A DNA stretch of 14,636 bases from Bacillota bacterium (GTDB taxonomy: Bacteria > Bacillota_I > Bacilli_A > RFN20 > CAG-288), in NCBI GenBank assembly GCA_023459795.1, contig JAEWSP010000004.1:1-14636 (forward strand), written 5' to 3'. The notes below the pieces were generated by a model that was not told the DNA's origin, ran no database searches, and saw only the letters and a list, made by a program, of their open reading frames with translations. The position numbers and the translations under genes are program-made. Positions 1 to 7,544 of the stretch are shown in pieces. Each line of letters begins with the position of its first letter. Within the stretch, counting starts at the first letter, position 1.

Positions 1-1
1 C

Positions 2-280
2 AGCGGGTGTTTGGAAACCGCGGTCAACTCAAAGGACAGGAACTCACACTGTCTCATGAACCCCGTCAACAGATTCTGCTGCCAGGTCCAGAGGATCTTC
101 GCCGTGCATCTGAGAATACACAGAAGCAATGTGCAGAAATACCCGGACACTCTTTGTGCAGACTATATGTCAGACAGAGAAAAATTCCCTGAGTTCCTCA
201 GGGAAAACAGGGAAAAGATATTCTCGTCCGGGATTATGCCGAGAAGATCGGACGTTTACGGGTATTCAGCAACACTTTAG
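2..280 (+). CDS. 3' fragment of an unidentified protein, open to the left edge
   Basis: This frame is open from the first complete codon at the left edge to a TAG at 278-280, about 92 codons, so the gene would begin outside the window. The visible protein is basic, contains several Cys and His residues, and has a charged stretch near the end (DREKFPEFLRENREK). I do not recognise a family. There is a faint resemblance in spacing (an N-x-V-N, later a K-Y) to the C-terminus of IS1595/ISXO2-like transposases, but it is too weak to use. Internal ATGs exist at 11 and 56, without a convincing ribosome binding site. It points towards mscL and would share the bidirectional hairpin at 302-324 as its terminator. 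It may be a real C-terminus, a decayed gene, or chance. Confidence 0.35.
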   Translation, partial: SGCLETAVNSKDRNSHCLMNPVNRFCCQVQRIFAVHLRIHRSNVQKYPDTLCADYMSDREKFPEFLRENREKIFSSGIMPRRSDVYGYSATL

Positions 281-301
281 TTTATCCTTCTCAAAGAAAA
301 T

Positions 302-338
302 GGCCGAAGCAGCTGCTTACGGCCTATTTTTTTACTTT
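302..338. terminator. Bidirectional rho-independent terminator between the left-edge frame and mscL
   Basis: A near-perfect hairpin of the form GGCCG-AAGCAGCTGCTT-(A)-CGGCC lies at 302-324. On the plus strand a T-run follows directly (326-333). On the minus strand the hairpin follows the mscL stop at 332-334 and is succeeded by ATTTTCTTTG, so it can end both convergent transcripts. Confidence 0.75.
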
Positions 339-1102
339 CCTTCTTCTACTTTCTTACCCCGGATAGCATCTCTTATCTCCATCAGGAGAACGATGTTTTC
401 AGGCTTCTTTGCAAGGCCTGCTTCCTTTGCGGCAGCAGCTTCTTCTTCGGCCTTCTTCTTTTCTTCGGCAATACGCTTGGCTGCTTCCGGATGAGCCTTT
501 TCCCAGGCTTCTTCCTGCTGCTTGGCTAGCTTTTCCTGGAAGGCATTGTTGACGGACTGAATCTTGGTTGCCGTCTTGACGATGAGGAAGAGGGTGAAGG
601 CGATGACGAGGAAGGAGATGATTGCATTCAGGAGCGTTCCCCAGTCGATGAGAGCGGAAGTGTTGGAGAAATAATAGGAACCATGAAGCGTGTACTTGGA
701 GATGAGGGTGTTCTGCCAGCCGACAAAGGAGGGATCATCGGCAGTAAGAGAGCCGGCACCAGACATCTTGGCATACTCGATCGTCTTCTCTGTCAGATCG
801 GCAGTAGCAAACTGCTGTCCGACGACACCTTTCTGAGCATCGTTCAAGGCCGGAAGGACAGTGACCAGTCCCTTGAGGCCACCCGGGACTCCCCAGGTGC
901 AGACGCTCAAGAGGATATCCGTGAAAGCCTTGACGATAGCACCGAAGGCAGAACCCATGATGACACCGACGGCCATATCGATGATATTGCCGCGGCTGAT
1001 GAACTTCTTGAATTCGGACCATACTCCCTGACCCTTCTTCTTGATTTCGACCTGAGCCTGGATCTTGGCTTCCTTCTTCTCTTCCTTCGTCATCTTTTTC
1101 AT
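332..1102 (-). CDS. mscL: Large-conductance mechanosensitive channel MscL, enlarged form
   Basis: MscL is a homopentameric membrane channel that opens under membrane tension to release solutes during hypo-osmotic shock. The family signature is clear at residues 31-63 (FKKFISRGNIIDMAVGVIMG, then SAFGAIVKAFTDIL), covering the N-terminal amphipathic helix and TM1. TM2 lies at about 152-176, and the conserved C-terminal helix (ENIVLLMEIRDAIRG) at 235-249. At 256 residues it is far longer than the usual 130-150. The extra length comes from a lysine/glutamate-rich N-terminal extension of about 25 residues, an outer loop of about 85 residues between the two membrane helices, and a highly charged Glu/Lys/Ala segment (about 181-233) inserted before the C-terminal helix. 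AAGGAG six bases before the ATG at 1102 supports the start; a second in-frame ATG lies three codons inside. It is monocistronic, with its own promoter and terminator. Confidence 0.93.
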   Translation of the reverse strand: MKKMTKEEKKEAKIQAQVEIKKKGQGVWSEFKKFISRGNIIDMAVGVIMGSAFGAIVKAFTDILLSVCTWGVPGGLKGLVTVLPALNDAQKGVVGQQFATADLTEKTIEYAKMSGAGSLTADDPSFVGWQNTLISKYTLHGSYYFSNTSALIDWGTLLNAIISFLVIAFTLFLIVKTATKIQSVNNAFQEKLAKQQEEAWEKAHPEAAKRIAEEKKKAEEEAAAAKEAGLAKKPENIVLLMEIRDAIRGKKVEEGK

Positions 1103-1145
1103 AAATTTCTCCTTCTTGTCTATTAAGGCAAGGCATTATCTAATT

Positions 1146-1174
1146 ATCATACTTACGGAAAAAAGGAAAAGCAA
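1146..1174 (-). promoter_or_regulatory. Predicted sigma-A promoter of mscL
   Basis: Read on the minus strand, TTGCTT (1169-1174) and TATGAT (1146-1151) are separated by exactly 17 bases. The predicted start near 1139 gives a leader of roughly 37 bases that carries the AAGGAG ribosome binding site. Confidence 0.65.
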
Positions 1175-1236
1175 TGCTGTATTGGATTTCCATAAATAGA
1201 AAGAGGTTTATTCTTTTTTTCCGTCTTTTCCTCTTT

Positions 1237-1242
1237 TATACT
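1237..1242 (+). promoter_or_regulatory. Predicted -10 element of the PfoR/EIIC-like gene
   Basis: TATACT at 1237-1242 lies 26 bases before the ATG at 1269. The matching -35 position (about 1214-1219) is only a run of T, so the promoter is weak or needs help. The leader of about 20 bases contains GAGG at 1258-1261, placed correctly as a ribosome binding site. An ATG at 1249 is out of frame. Confidence 0.4.
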
Positions 1243-1268
1243 ACCTCCATGCAAAGCGAGGCAAGACT

Positions 1269-2390
1269 ATGGAAGAACAGGTAATAGAGACAAAGAAGAA
1301 GCTTCCTTCTTTCTTCTCCTGGTTCCAGAGGAACCTGATGCAGACGACGAACGGGATGGCGATCGGGCTGTTCGGAACCCTGATCCTTGGTACTATCCTG
1401 GATCTCTTCACAAGGATTCCTCATTTCGAAGCCCTGAAGTCCTTTACAACTGTATTGAAAGGCCTTATGGGAGCAGGAATCGGACTGGGTGTCTTCCTCT
1501 CCAAGAAGAAAAGCGGAGTGGCGGCTGTTACCGGAATGGCAAGCGGAGCTATCGGAAACTACATGTTCCACTGGCTGAACACTGCCGGGGAAGGGAATCC
1601 TTCCGATCAGTTCCTGGTGCTTTCTATCGGGGATCCGCTCTCCTGCTACTGCGCATCCATCTTCGCCCTCCTTGCTATCCATTACCTATTAAGGAAAAAG
1701 ACGGCCTTCGATATCCTTCTGGTCCCGCTTACCGGAATCCTTGCCGCCCTCTTCTATTCCTTCTTCTTTGCCAACTGGGTCCATTATGTGACCATCGGGC
1801 TCGGGCTCCTCATCGAGGTGTCCTTCTCTGCCGTTCCTGCCCTTATGTGCATCATCCTTTCGGCCCTTGTCGGAATGGCATTGACAGCTCCTATCTCTTC
1901 GGTTGCCCTCTGCGTTGCCGTCTCTGTCGGAAACGTTCCTCTTGCCGCTGCCTCGGCCCTTATCGGCTGCTCCACCCAGATGCTAGGATTTGCTCTCGAA
2001 ACCAAATACGACAACAAATGGGGAGATGTGCTGGCCGTCGGTCTCGGAACTTCCATGCTGCAGTTCAAGAACATCCTCAGAAAACCTCTTATCTGGCTGC
2101 CGACGATTATTGCAAGCGCCCTTCTTGGGCCTCTGGCGATGCTTCTTCCGATTCCGGATATCCCGTCTTCCTCTGTTTCTTCCCTCTCCGTTGCTGCCGG
2201 TATGGGCACTAGCGGTCTGGTCGGTCCCCTGAACTACCTTTCCGCTACCGGATACGGAGCTAAGAACGTCCTGCTGGTCCTGCTCTTCACCATCGTCCTT
2301 CCCCTGCTTCTTGTCTTCCTGATCGATCTCCTCTTCCGGAAGAAGGGAATCCTTAAGAAAGGCGACTTCGCTTTGTCTAGGGACCTGTAA
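1269..2390 (+). CDS. PfoR-like / PTS_EIIC_2-family integral membrane protein
   Basis: This 373-residue polytopic membrane protein has about ten hydrophobic segments (for example around 30-45, 64-78, 90-105, 124-141, 148-165, 174-205, 208-235, 276-297 and 328-355). It is rich in Gly/Ala/Ser turns, such as GAGIGLGVFLSKKKSGVAAVTG and SVAAGMGTSGLVGPLNYLSATGYG. This pattern and length fit the PTS EIIC-like family PF13303/COG3641, which includes the Clostridium perfringens PfoR protein, named for an effect on toxin expression. The substrate is unknown. No EIIA or EIIB gene is nearby, so sugar phosphorylation cannot be inferred. N- and C-termini are short, charged and probably cytoplasmic. GAGG seven bases before the ATG supports the start. 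It is a single-gene unit, divergent from mscL and convergent with the pho operon. An unrelated transporter family is possible. Confidence 0.72.
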   Translation: MEEQVIETKKKLPSFFSWFQRNLMQTTNGMAIGLFGTLILGTILDLFTRIPHFEALKSFTTVLKGLMGAGIGLGVFLSKKKSGVAAVTGMASGAIGNYMFHWLNTAGEGNPSDQFLVLSIGDPLSCYCASIFALLAIHYLLRKKTAFDILLVPLTGILAALFYSFFFANWVHYVTIGLGLLIEVSFSAVPALMCIILSALVGMALTAPISSVALCVAVSVGNVPLAAASALIGCSTQMLGFALETKYDNKWGDVLAVGLGTSMLQFKNILRKPLIWLPTIIASALLGPLAMLLPIPDIPSSSVSSLSVAAGMGTSGLVGPLNYLSATGYGAKNVLLVLLFTIVLPLLLVFLIDLLFRKKGILKKGDFALSRDL

Positions 2391-2400
2391 GGCTAAAGAA

Positions 2401-2428
2401 AAGAAGAGGGGCGGCCCTCTTCTTTTTT
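2401..2428. terminator. Bidirectional terminator between the PfoR-like gene and phoR
   Basis: A perfect 10-bp stem AAGAAGAGGG / CCCTCTTCTT with a GCGG loop spans 2401-2424. A T-run (2423-2428) follows on the plus strand. On the minus strand TTTTCTTTAG follows, twelve bases beyond the phoR stop. It can therefore close both the plus-strand gene and the seven-gene phosphate operon. Confidence 0.85.
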
Positions 2429-2440
2429 GCTTCGGCTTGT

Positions 2441-4153
2441 CTACTTCTTCAGGCTGACTTCGAAGGTCGTCCCGGCCCCGAAGAGGGAGGAGACCTTTAT
2501 CGTATCCTGGTAGGATTCCAGGATATGCTTTACGATGCTGAGCCCCAGTCCGGAGCCGTCCGGCGTATCCTTTCCGCGGGAGTTGTCGACCCTGTAGAAA
2601 CGTTCGAAGATCCTGGACAAGTCCTGCTCCCTGATTCCGATTCCGGAATCCTTTACCTTCACGGTCCCCGAAGAGGTGCAGTCCACCTCGATGGAGCCGT
2701 TCTCCCTGTTGTACTTCACGCCATTGTCGAGGAGGTTGGTGAACACTCTTCTTGCATCTTCTTCATCCATGGGAACGGTAAGTTCCTCCTTCTTTCCGGA
2801 AAGAGCGATGCCTTTCTCCTTCAGACGGGGAAGGAAGGAATTCTCGATATCCGTAAGGAGAAGATCGATCCGTATCGGCTTGATGTCCTTCTTCTCCTTG
2901 CCGCCTTCGATCCGGTTGAGGACGGACATGTCGTCCAGGATCAGCTTCATCCTCTTGGCTTCCCTTATCGTCTTCTCGTTGGCATCCTTTATATCCTTCT
3001 CGGAAGTCAGGATTCCGCTTTGGATCATCTCCTGGTAGCCGAGGATCGTCGTAAGCGGGGACTTGAGCTCATGGGAGGCATTGGTGAAGAAATCCTGCTT
3101 GATTCGGAGGACATCCTTCTTTGCCGTCACGTCTTCCAGAAGCAAGGCTGCACCGCGTTTCTTTCCTTCTCCGGAAAGGGGAGAAAGACTCATGACGGTG
3201 ACGGAATAATACTTCCCGTCCAGGCTTATATCCAAAGGAGGGACATCCTTCTCGATGGATAGGCAATTCTTGATAGAAGAAAGCAAGTTGCTGTCTTGGG
3301 ATATTGCTTGGTATGGTTTACCTAATACATCTTTCCTATCAAACGAGAAAAGTAGCTCTGCGGCACTATTGAAGAGGATGATTTCTCCTTTTCCGTTAAG
3401 GGCCAGGAAAGCTTGGCTGACGGAATCCAGGATGGAATGGATCCTCTCCTGTTCGCTGTATAGCTGATTCATCTGGTTCTGCATCTTCTCCGATACCCGC
3501 TTTATGGATTCCGAAAGAAGCAGGACGTCATCGTCCGGTATGGCAGAACCAGTCTCCCCGCTTAGTCCGCCCAGCTTCCCGATCTCCTGGCTGATAGGAA
3601 GAAGGTTCTTTCGGTAGAGGTGGGTCTGATAAGCGATATAGGCGACTAGAAGGAGAGCAAAGAGAGGCGTACCGATTAGGAGGAACCTGCGGCTTGTAGC
3701 AAGGGCCTCCGACTCCCGGATAGAAACACGGACGAAGAAGAGAGGATTCTCGTGGTCCTTCTCTGCTTCGTAGATCATCCTGTATCCGTAGCTGGATTTT
3801 CTAACGTAGGGAAGCCCGAGCTTGTCTTCCGAAAGCTCGGCCGGAGTCTCTTCGGCAAGGGTCATGCCTCTGGAGTCGTAGTCGATCCTGTAGCCGGTAT
3901 CCGTTTTCTCGATGATGGAGACACGGACCTGGGAATCGGAATCGAAATGGAACTCTTCTTCCAGCTTCTTTCCGGATTCTTCGCTGTTTTTCCCGTCGAA
4001 GGCTCTTTCCGCCAAGGTCAGGTAGCTGGAAAGGGTCTGGTTGGTGGATTTCCGGGCCTGGGTATAGATGACGGCAAGGACGGAGGCATAAAGGGCAATC
4101 AAGGCAAAGGAGATGATGGAAGTCGATATGGTTATCTTTTTTCTGGTGTTCAT
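2441..4153 (-). CDS. phoR: PhoR-type membrane sensor histidine kinase for phosphate
   Basis: This is the sensor kinase partner of the preceding response regulator. It autophosphorylates on His and passes the phosphate to PhoB. Order of parts in 570 residues: TM1 about 11-31; extracytoplasmic domain about 32-155; TM2 about 156-177; a linker; a PAS domain about 235-345; the H-box NASHELKSPLTT with His361; N-box NLLDNGVKYN (473-482); G1 DSGIGI (502-507); F-box IFERFYRVD (515-523); and G2 GSGLGLSIV (533-541). All catalytic boxes are intact. The TM-sensor-TM-PAS-HisKA-HATPase order matches Gram-positive PhoR/WalK kinases. Its ATG overlaps the phoB stop in an ATGA junction and is preceded by AAGGAG, indicating coupled translation. 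It is the last gene of the pst operon, so signal input from PhoU and the transporter is expected. The name rests on both family and context. Confidence 0.9.
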   Translation of the reverse strand: MNTRKKITISTSIISFALIALYASVLAVIYTQARKSTNQTLSSYLTLAERAFDGKNSEESGKKLEEEFHFDSDSQVRVSIIEKTDTGYRIDYDSRGMTLAEETPAELSEDKLGLPYVRKSSYGYRMIYEAEKDHENPLFFVRVSIRESEALATSRRFLLIGTPLFALLLVAYIAYQTHLYRKNLLPISQEIGKLGGLSGETGSAIPDDDVLLLSESIKRVSEKMQNQMNQLYSEQERIHSILDSVSQAFLALNGKGEIILFNSAAELLFSFDRKDVLGKPYQAISQDSNLLSSIKNCLSIEKDVPPLDISLDGKYYSVTVMSLSPLSGEGKKRGAALLLEDVTAKKDVLRIKQDFFTNASHELKSPLTTILGYQEMIQSGILTSEKDIKDANEKTIREAKRMKLILDDMSVLNRIEGGKEKKDIKPIRIDLLLTDIENSFLPRLKEKGIALSGKKEELTVPMDEEDARRVFTNLLDNGVKYNRENGSIEVDCTSSGTVKVKDSGIGIREQDLSRIFERFYRVDNSRGKDTPDGSGLGLSIVKHILESYQDTIKVSSLFGAGTTFEVSLKK

Positions 4154-4830
4154 TCCTTCTTCTCCTTCTCGATCCGGTATCCGACCCCGTATACGGAGAC
4201 GATCCTGTCTCCTTCTTCTCCTAGCTTGCTTCTCAGGGAATTGATGTGGACGTCTACTGCCCTGGACTCATAGTCGGCATCTTTTCCCCACAGGGCTTCC
4301 ATCAGCTTTTCCCGGTTCACGGCTTCCCCGGGCTTCTGGACAAGCAGGGAAAGAAGCTCGAACTCCGCGGGAGTGAGATGGATTTCCTTTCCGTCTTCCT
4401 CGACGGTATGGCCGCTTAGGGTGATATGGAGCTTTCCAGTGTCGATGACATCCCTCATGGCTTTCCGTCTCGCCTTGGCCCCGACCCGGGAGATAAGCTC
4501 CAGAAGGTCGAAAGGCTTCTCCAGGTAGTCGTCCGCCCCGAGGTCCAGTCCGTCGACCTTGTCGATGGTGGCGTTCTTGGCGGAGACGATCATGACCTGG
4601 ATGGTGTCGTTTTCCGGATTCTCGCGGATCTTCTTCAGCAGTTCAAGCCCGGACCCGTCCGGAAGCATGAGGTCCAGGAGGATAAGATCCGGTTTTCTCT
4701 CCGGGAAGTCCTTCTCGAAGGAGGCGATGTCCGGAAAGGAGAGGACTTCATAGCCCTGCTTCTCCAGAGTCAGCTTGATGATCCTGGCAATATCCCTGTC
4801 GTCTTCGATGCTATCGATCCTGTAGCTCAT
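4150..4830 (-). CDS. phoB: PhoB/PhoP-type OmpR-family response regulator
   Basis: This DNA-binding response regulator probably activates pho genes when PhoR phosphorylates it. The 226-residue protein has a receiver domain with the acidic pocket E9-D10-D11, phospho-acceptor D53 (LLDLMLPDGSG), S83 and K105 (YLEKPF). It is followed by an OmpR-type winged helix (about 130-222) with HLTPAEFELL and RAVDVHINSLRSKLG. The first strand reads RIDSIEDD, where relatives usually have a hydrophobic VVEDD or similar. An upstream in-frame ATG at 4920 would add 30 residues that overlap phoU and match nothing. The start at 4830 has AGGAGGG eight bases upstream and begins directly with the receiver fold, so I chose it. 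It sits 38 bases after phoU and overlaps phoR by 4 bp. A weak internal promoter may precede it. Confidence 0.92.
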   Translation of the reverse strand: MSYRIDSIEDDRDIARIIKLTLEKQGYEVLSFPDIASFEKDFPERKPDLILLDLMLPDGSGLELLKKIRENPENDTIQVMIVSAKNATIDKVDGLDLGADDYLEKPFDLLELISRVGAKARRKAMRDVIDTGKLHITLSGHTVEEDGKEIHLTPAEFELLSLLVQKPGEAVNREKLMEALWGKDADYESRAVDVHINSLRSKLGEEGDRIVSVYGVGYRIEKEKKE

Positions 4831-4855
4831 CTGTTTTCCCTCCTGTTTCCATTCT

Positions 4856-4864
4856 ATTGTACCA
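4856..4864 (-). promoter_or_regulatory. Possible internal promoter for phoB-phoR
   Basis: On the minus strand TGG-TACAAT reads as an extended -10 element about 26 bases before the phoB ATG, just beyond the phoU stop. No good -35 is visible, which is acceptable for an extended -10. It could supply basal PhoB/PhoR when the main Pho-controlled promoter is off. One short match cannot prove it. Confidence 0.35.
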
Positions 4865-4868
4865 AATT

Positions 4869-5510
4869 TCAGATAATCTCCCGGTTCTTGTGGATGCCGG
4901 AAGCGATATAGATGACCCATTCCGCGATATTCGTGGCCTGGTCTCCTATTCTTTCCCCGTACTTGTAGATATGGGCTAGATAGATCCCGTTCTCTCCGCT
5001 TTCCTTCTTCCCGTCCAGAGCCTTGGCCAAATCCATCTCCAGGGACCAGTACCTCTTATCGGCCTGGCTGTCTCTGTCCAGAACGCTTTTCGCAAGGGAA
5101 AGATTCATCGTCAGGAATGCTTTGTAGCTGTCCTTCACCATGGATTCGGCAAGGGCGAAGAGCTCCTCCGAACCCGGAAGAAGCTTCCCGTTTGTTCTTT
5201 TCAGGTCGTCTGCCATTCCCTTGATGTCGTAGGCGTTGTCGCCGATCCTCTCCAGGGATTCCACCAGCTTCAGGATACCGGAGACCCTCCTAAAGTCCTG
5301 GCTGTAGACGGTCTCCTTGAGGAGAAGCTGGAGGGAGAGGGACTCCACGATCCGTTCGTATTCGTTGACCTTGTCGTCATCGATGGCAAAAGTCCTGTCC
5401 TCCTTGCAGCTGGAAAGGGTGTAGGAAAAAGCAGCATCCATGTTCTGGATCACCGTATCGAACATCGTATCCGTTACCGTATCGATCGCCTGCAGTTCTT
5501 CCTTGATCAT
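4869..5510 (-). CDS. phoU: Phosphate transport/signalling regulator PhoU
   Basis: PhoU is a peripheral cytoplasmic helical-bundle protein that connects the Pst transporter to PhoR and restrains Pho signalling when phosphate is plentiful. The 213-residue length is typical. Both three-helix repeats carry the metal-binding signature: ESLERIGDNAYDI at 84-96 and KYGERIGDQATNIAEW at 173-188. The start at 5510 (ATGATCAAGGAA) is preceded by AAGGAAGGG, and the protein aligns with PhoU from its first residues. The frame remains open about 148 codons further upstream, but that stretch is the shadow of pstB in another frame, being proline/arginine/histidine-rich with no family match. The gene lies 17 bases after the pstB stop and 38 bases before phoB, in the normal pst-phoU order. 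Confidence 0.95.
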   Translation of the reverse strand: MIKEELQAIDTVTDTMFDTVIQNMDAAFSYTLSSCKEDRTFAIDDDKVNEYERIVESLSLQLLLKETVYSQDFRRVSGILKLVESLERIGDNAYDIKGMADDLKRTNGKLLPGSEELFALAESMVKDSYKAFLTMNLSLAKSVLDRDSQADKRYWSLEMDLAKALDGKKESGENGIYLAHIYKYGERIGDQATNIAEWVIYIASGIHKNREII

Positions 5511-5527
5511 GATTCCCTTCCTTTCCT

Positions 5528-6316
5528 TTACGAGAAGCGCCCCGTGATGTAGTCGTTCGACTCCTTCTCCTTGGGGTGGGAGAAGAATTCCTCGGTCCTG
5601 GAGAACTCGACGAGCTTTCCAAGGAGGAAGAAAGCCGTATAGTCGCTGACCCTTGTGGCCTGCTGCATATTGTGGGTGACGATGATGATCGTATAGTCCT
5701 TCTTCAGGCTCTGGATGAGCTCTTCGATCTTCTTGGTGGCGATAGGATCCAGGGCGCTTGTCGGTTCGTCCATGAGGAGGACTTCCGGACGCATGGCCAG
5801 GGCTCTGGCGATGCAGAGCCTCTGCTGCTGGCCTCCGGAGAGGGCAAGGGCGCTCTTGTTCATCCTGTCCTTTACCTCTTCGTAGAGGGCGGCTTCCTTC
5901 AGAGACTCCACGGCAAGAGGATAAAGGAGGTCCTTCTTCTTGATGCCCTGGCATCTAGGCCCGTAGACGACGTTGTCGAAGATAGACATCGGGAAAGGGT
6001 TGGGCTGCTGGAAGACCATGCCGACCTTGGTCCTGAGAAGGATTGGATCCAGAGAGGAGATCTCCTCTTTGTGGAGGGTGATGCTGCCATTTGTCTTGCA
6101 GGAGTCGACAAGGTCGTTCATCCGGTTCAGGCAGCGGAGGAAGGTAGACTTTCCGCATCCGCTCGGACCGATCAAAGCCGTAACCCTGTTCCTGTAGAGG
6201 GGGAGGGAGACATCTTTCAGTGCCTGCTTCTCTCCGTAGAAGAGGTTCAGGTTCCTTACGGCAAGCTCTGTTTCCTCGTCTTTTTCTTTTTCTTTCAGGT
6301 TTTCGGTTAATTCCAT
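5528..6316 (-). CDS. pstB: Phosphate ABC transporter ATPase PstB
   Basis: PstB is the cytoplasmic ATPase that drives high-affinity phosphate uptake through PstC/PstA. All ABC motifs are intact in 262 residues: Walker A GPSGCGKST (50-58), Q-loop VFQQPNPFP (101-109) with the PNPFPMSIFDNV sequence characteristic of PstB, signature LSGGQQQRL (159-167), Walker B VLLMDEPTSALD (179-190) with catalytic Glu184, and switch His215. The family C-terminus DYITGRF is present. The length is normal apart from a charged 15-residue N-terminal lead. The ATG lies one base after the pstA TGA, with AGGAG inside the end of pstA, so translation is coupled. It is followed by phoU after 17 bases. Confidence 0.97.
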   Translation of the reverse strand: MELTENLKEKEKDEETELAVRNLNLFYGEKQALKDVSLPLYRNRVTALIGPSGCGKSTFLRCLNRMNDLVDSCKTNGSITLHKEEISSLDPILLRTKVGMVFQQPNPFPMSIFDNVVYGPRCQGIKKKDLLYPLAVESLKEAALYEEVKDRMNKSALALSGGQQQRLCIARALAMRPEVLLMDEPTSALDPIATKKIEELIQSLKKDYTIIIVTHNMQQATRVSDYTAFFLLGKLVEFSRTEEFFSHPKEKESNDYITGRFS

Positions 6317-6317
6317 A

Positions 6318-7544
6318 TCAGGCTGCTCCTTTTTTTTTCTTCTCCAGGAAATGATCCGTTATCTTCAAAGCGATGGAGAGGAGGAAGACGATAGCAAGGA
6401 TCAGCAAGGATACGGCACAGCTGGCTTCGTAGTTCTGGGTGTCCCCGCTCATGAGATCCCAGATATAGACGGCAAGAGTGGCGCTTCCCTGGTTGGCGCT
6501 GACGCTGTCCATGACCGCCGTTCCGGAGGTATAGATAAGGGCTGCGCTTTCTCCTATTACCCTGCCGATTCCGAGAAGGACGGAAGTCAGGATTCCGCCA
6601 AGGGCGTTAGGCAGGACCACCTTGAAGACCGTCTGGTTCTCGCTTGCCCCAAGCGCCAGGGAGGAGTTCCTGAGGCTTCTCGGAACAGAGAGGATGGATT
6701 CCTCCGTGGATTTGATGATGACGGGAAGGATCATGGCCGCAAGAGTCAAGGAACCGGTAAGGAGCGTTCCTCTTCCGTTGTTGGAAAGCGGGAGGAAGAC
6801 AAGAGCACCGACCAGTCCGAAGACGATGGACGGGATTCCGGAGATGGCATCGATTGCCGTCTTGATGGCTCTTGTGAAACGGCTGTTCCTGGCATATAAG
6901 GCAAGGTAGATGGCAGCTCCTATTCCCAGCGGCAGAGAGAAGAGCATCGTCAGTCCGATCATGAGGAGGGTAGAGAGGAAGACACCGAGGATTCCGCCTC
7001 CCCCTTCCTGGAGGTTCAGTACCTTCAGGTAGGTGGATTTATCGAAAGCGTCCCGGACTTTTTCGGCACCGTCTTTTCCGCTGACCAGATAGATCCTCGA
7101 TCCGTCCTTGTCCTTCCAGAGCTGGGCGGAGACTACCTCCGTTCCGGTTCTGAGGTTGAACGGGTCCTGGCTTTCGCTGTCGATCCAGCTGTTGACGTTG
7201 GCTCTGCTGTCGATATAGCTGATAAGGACAGTCGCATTCCCTTCCTTGTCTTTCCCGTCCGAGAATCCCAGTCCCCAGGAAGAGGAGAAGTATTCTCCTT
7301 CCTTGGGGGTGTAGGAGAAGGTGTTCTTCGTCTCCTCGATAGAGGGGGATGTAGAGACATGGTAGACTTCCGTCTTGTTCTGGCCGAAGAGGAAGGAGAA
7401 ACTGATGGTCTTGTATCCTTTCGAGAAGAGGAAGACAAGAAGTGCCAGAAGGGAGAGGAGAGAAAAGGAGCTGGTCAGGTAGGTAGAAGCCTGCAGGAAG
7501 AAATCATTTGCTTTTCGCTTTTTCCGTAAGGAAAGGGATGTCAT
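6318..7544 (-). CDS. pstA: Phosphate ABC transporter permease PstA with a large extracytoplasmic insert
   Basis: PstA is one of the two membrane subunits of the phosphate importer. TM1 is at about 24-42. The MetI-like permease core occupies about 184-398 and contains GIPSIVFGLVGA (236-247), the ATPase-contacting EAA loop around 281-318 (ESILSVPRSLRNSSLALGAS) and GRVIGESAAL (327-336). At 408 residues it is about 110-120 longer than usual. Nearly all the excess is a polar segment between TM1 and TM2, roughly residues 52-183, containing SSSWGLGFSDGKD, GTEVVSAQLWKDKDGSRIYL and a final GGGG before TM2. By topology it should face outwards, next to PstS. I do not recognise its fold. The ATG overlaps the pstC stop (ATGA), and the stop lies one base before pstB. 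Confidence 0.93.
   Translation of the reverse strand: MTSLSLRKKRKANDFFLQASTYLTSSFSLLSLLALLVFLFSKGYKTISFSFLFGQNKTEVYHVSTSPSIEETKNTFSYTPKEGEYFSSSWGLGFSDGKDKEGNATVLISYIDSRANVNSWIDSESQDPFNLRTGTEVVSAQLWKDKDGSRIYLVSGKDGAEKVRDAFDKSTYLKVLNLQEGGGGILGVFLSTLLMIGLTMLFSLPLGIGAAIYLALYARNSRFTRAIKTAIDAISGIPSIVFGLVGALVFLPLSNNGRGTLLTGSLTLAAMILPVIIKSTEESILSVPRSLRNSSLALGASENQTVFKVVLPNALGGILTSVLLGIGRVIGESAALIYTSGTAVMDSVSANQGSATLAVYIWDLMSGDTQNYEASCAVSLLILAIVFLLSIALKITDHFLEKKKKGAA

Noticed and set aside
200..216. Shared GGAAAACAGGGAAAA string here and at about 12167-12181
   Set aside because: Low-complexity purine sequence coding similar short peptides (ENREK); most likely coincidence.
2525..3262. Open frame antisense to phoR (245 codons)
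   Set aside because: Shadow of the kinase gene; no start signal and no family resemblance.
4831..4920. Start of phoB 30 codons upstream
   Set aside because: It would overlap phoU and add unconserved residues. AGGAGGG lies at the proper distance from the ATG at 4830.
5511..5954. N-terminal extension of phoU by 148 codons
   Set aside because: The extension lies within pstB in another frame and is Pro/Arg/His-rich. The ATG at 5510 has a ribosome binding site and starts exactly where PhoU proteins start.
5576..6310. Long open frame antisense to pstB (244 codons)
   Set aside because: It mirrors pstB codon structure, matches no family, lacks a ribosome binding site and lies over a gene with every ABC motif intact. 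Avoidance of certain codons in the sense gene keeps the opposite strand open.
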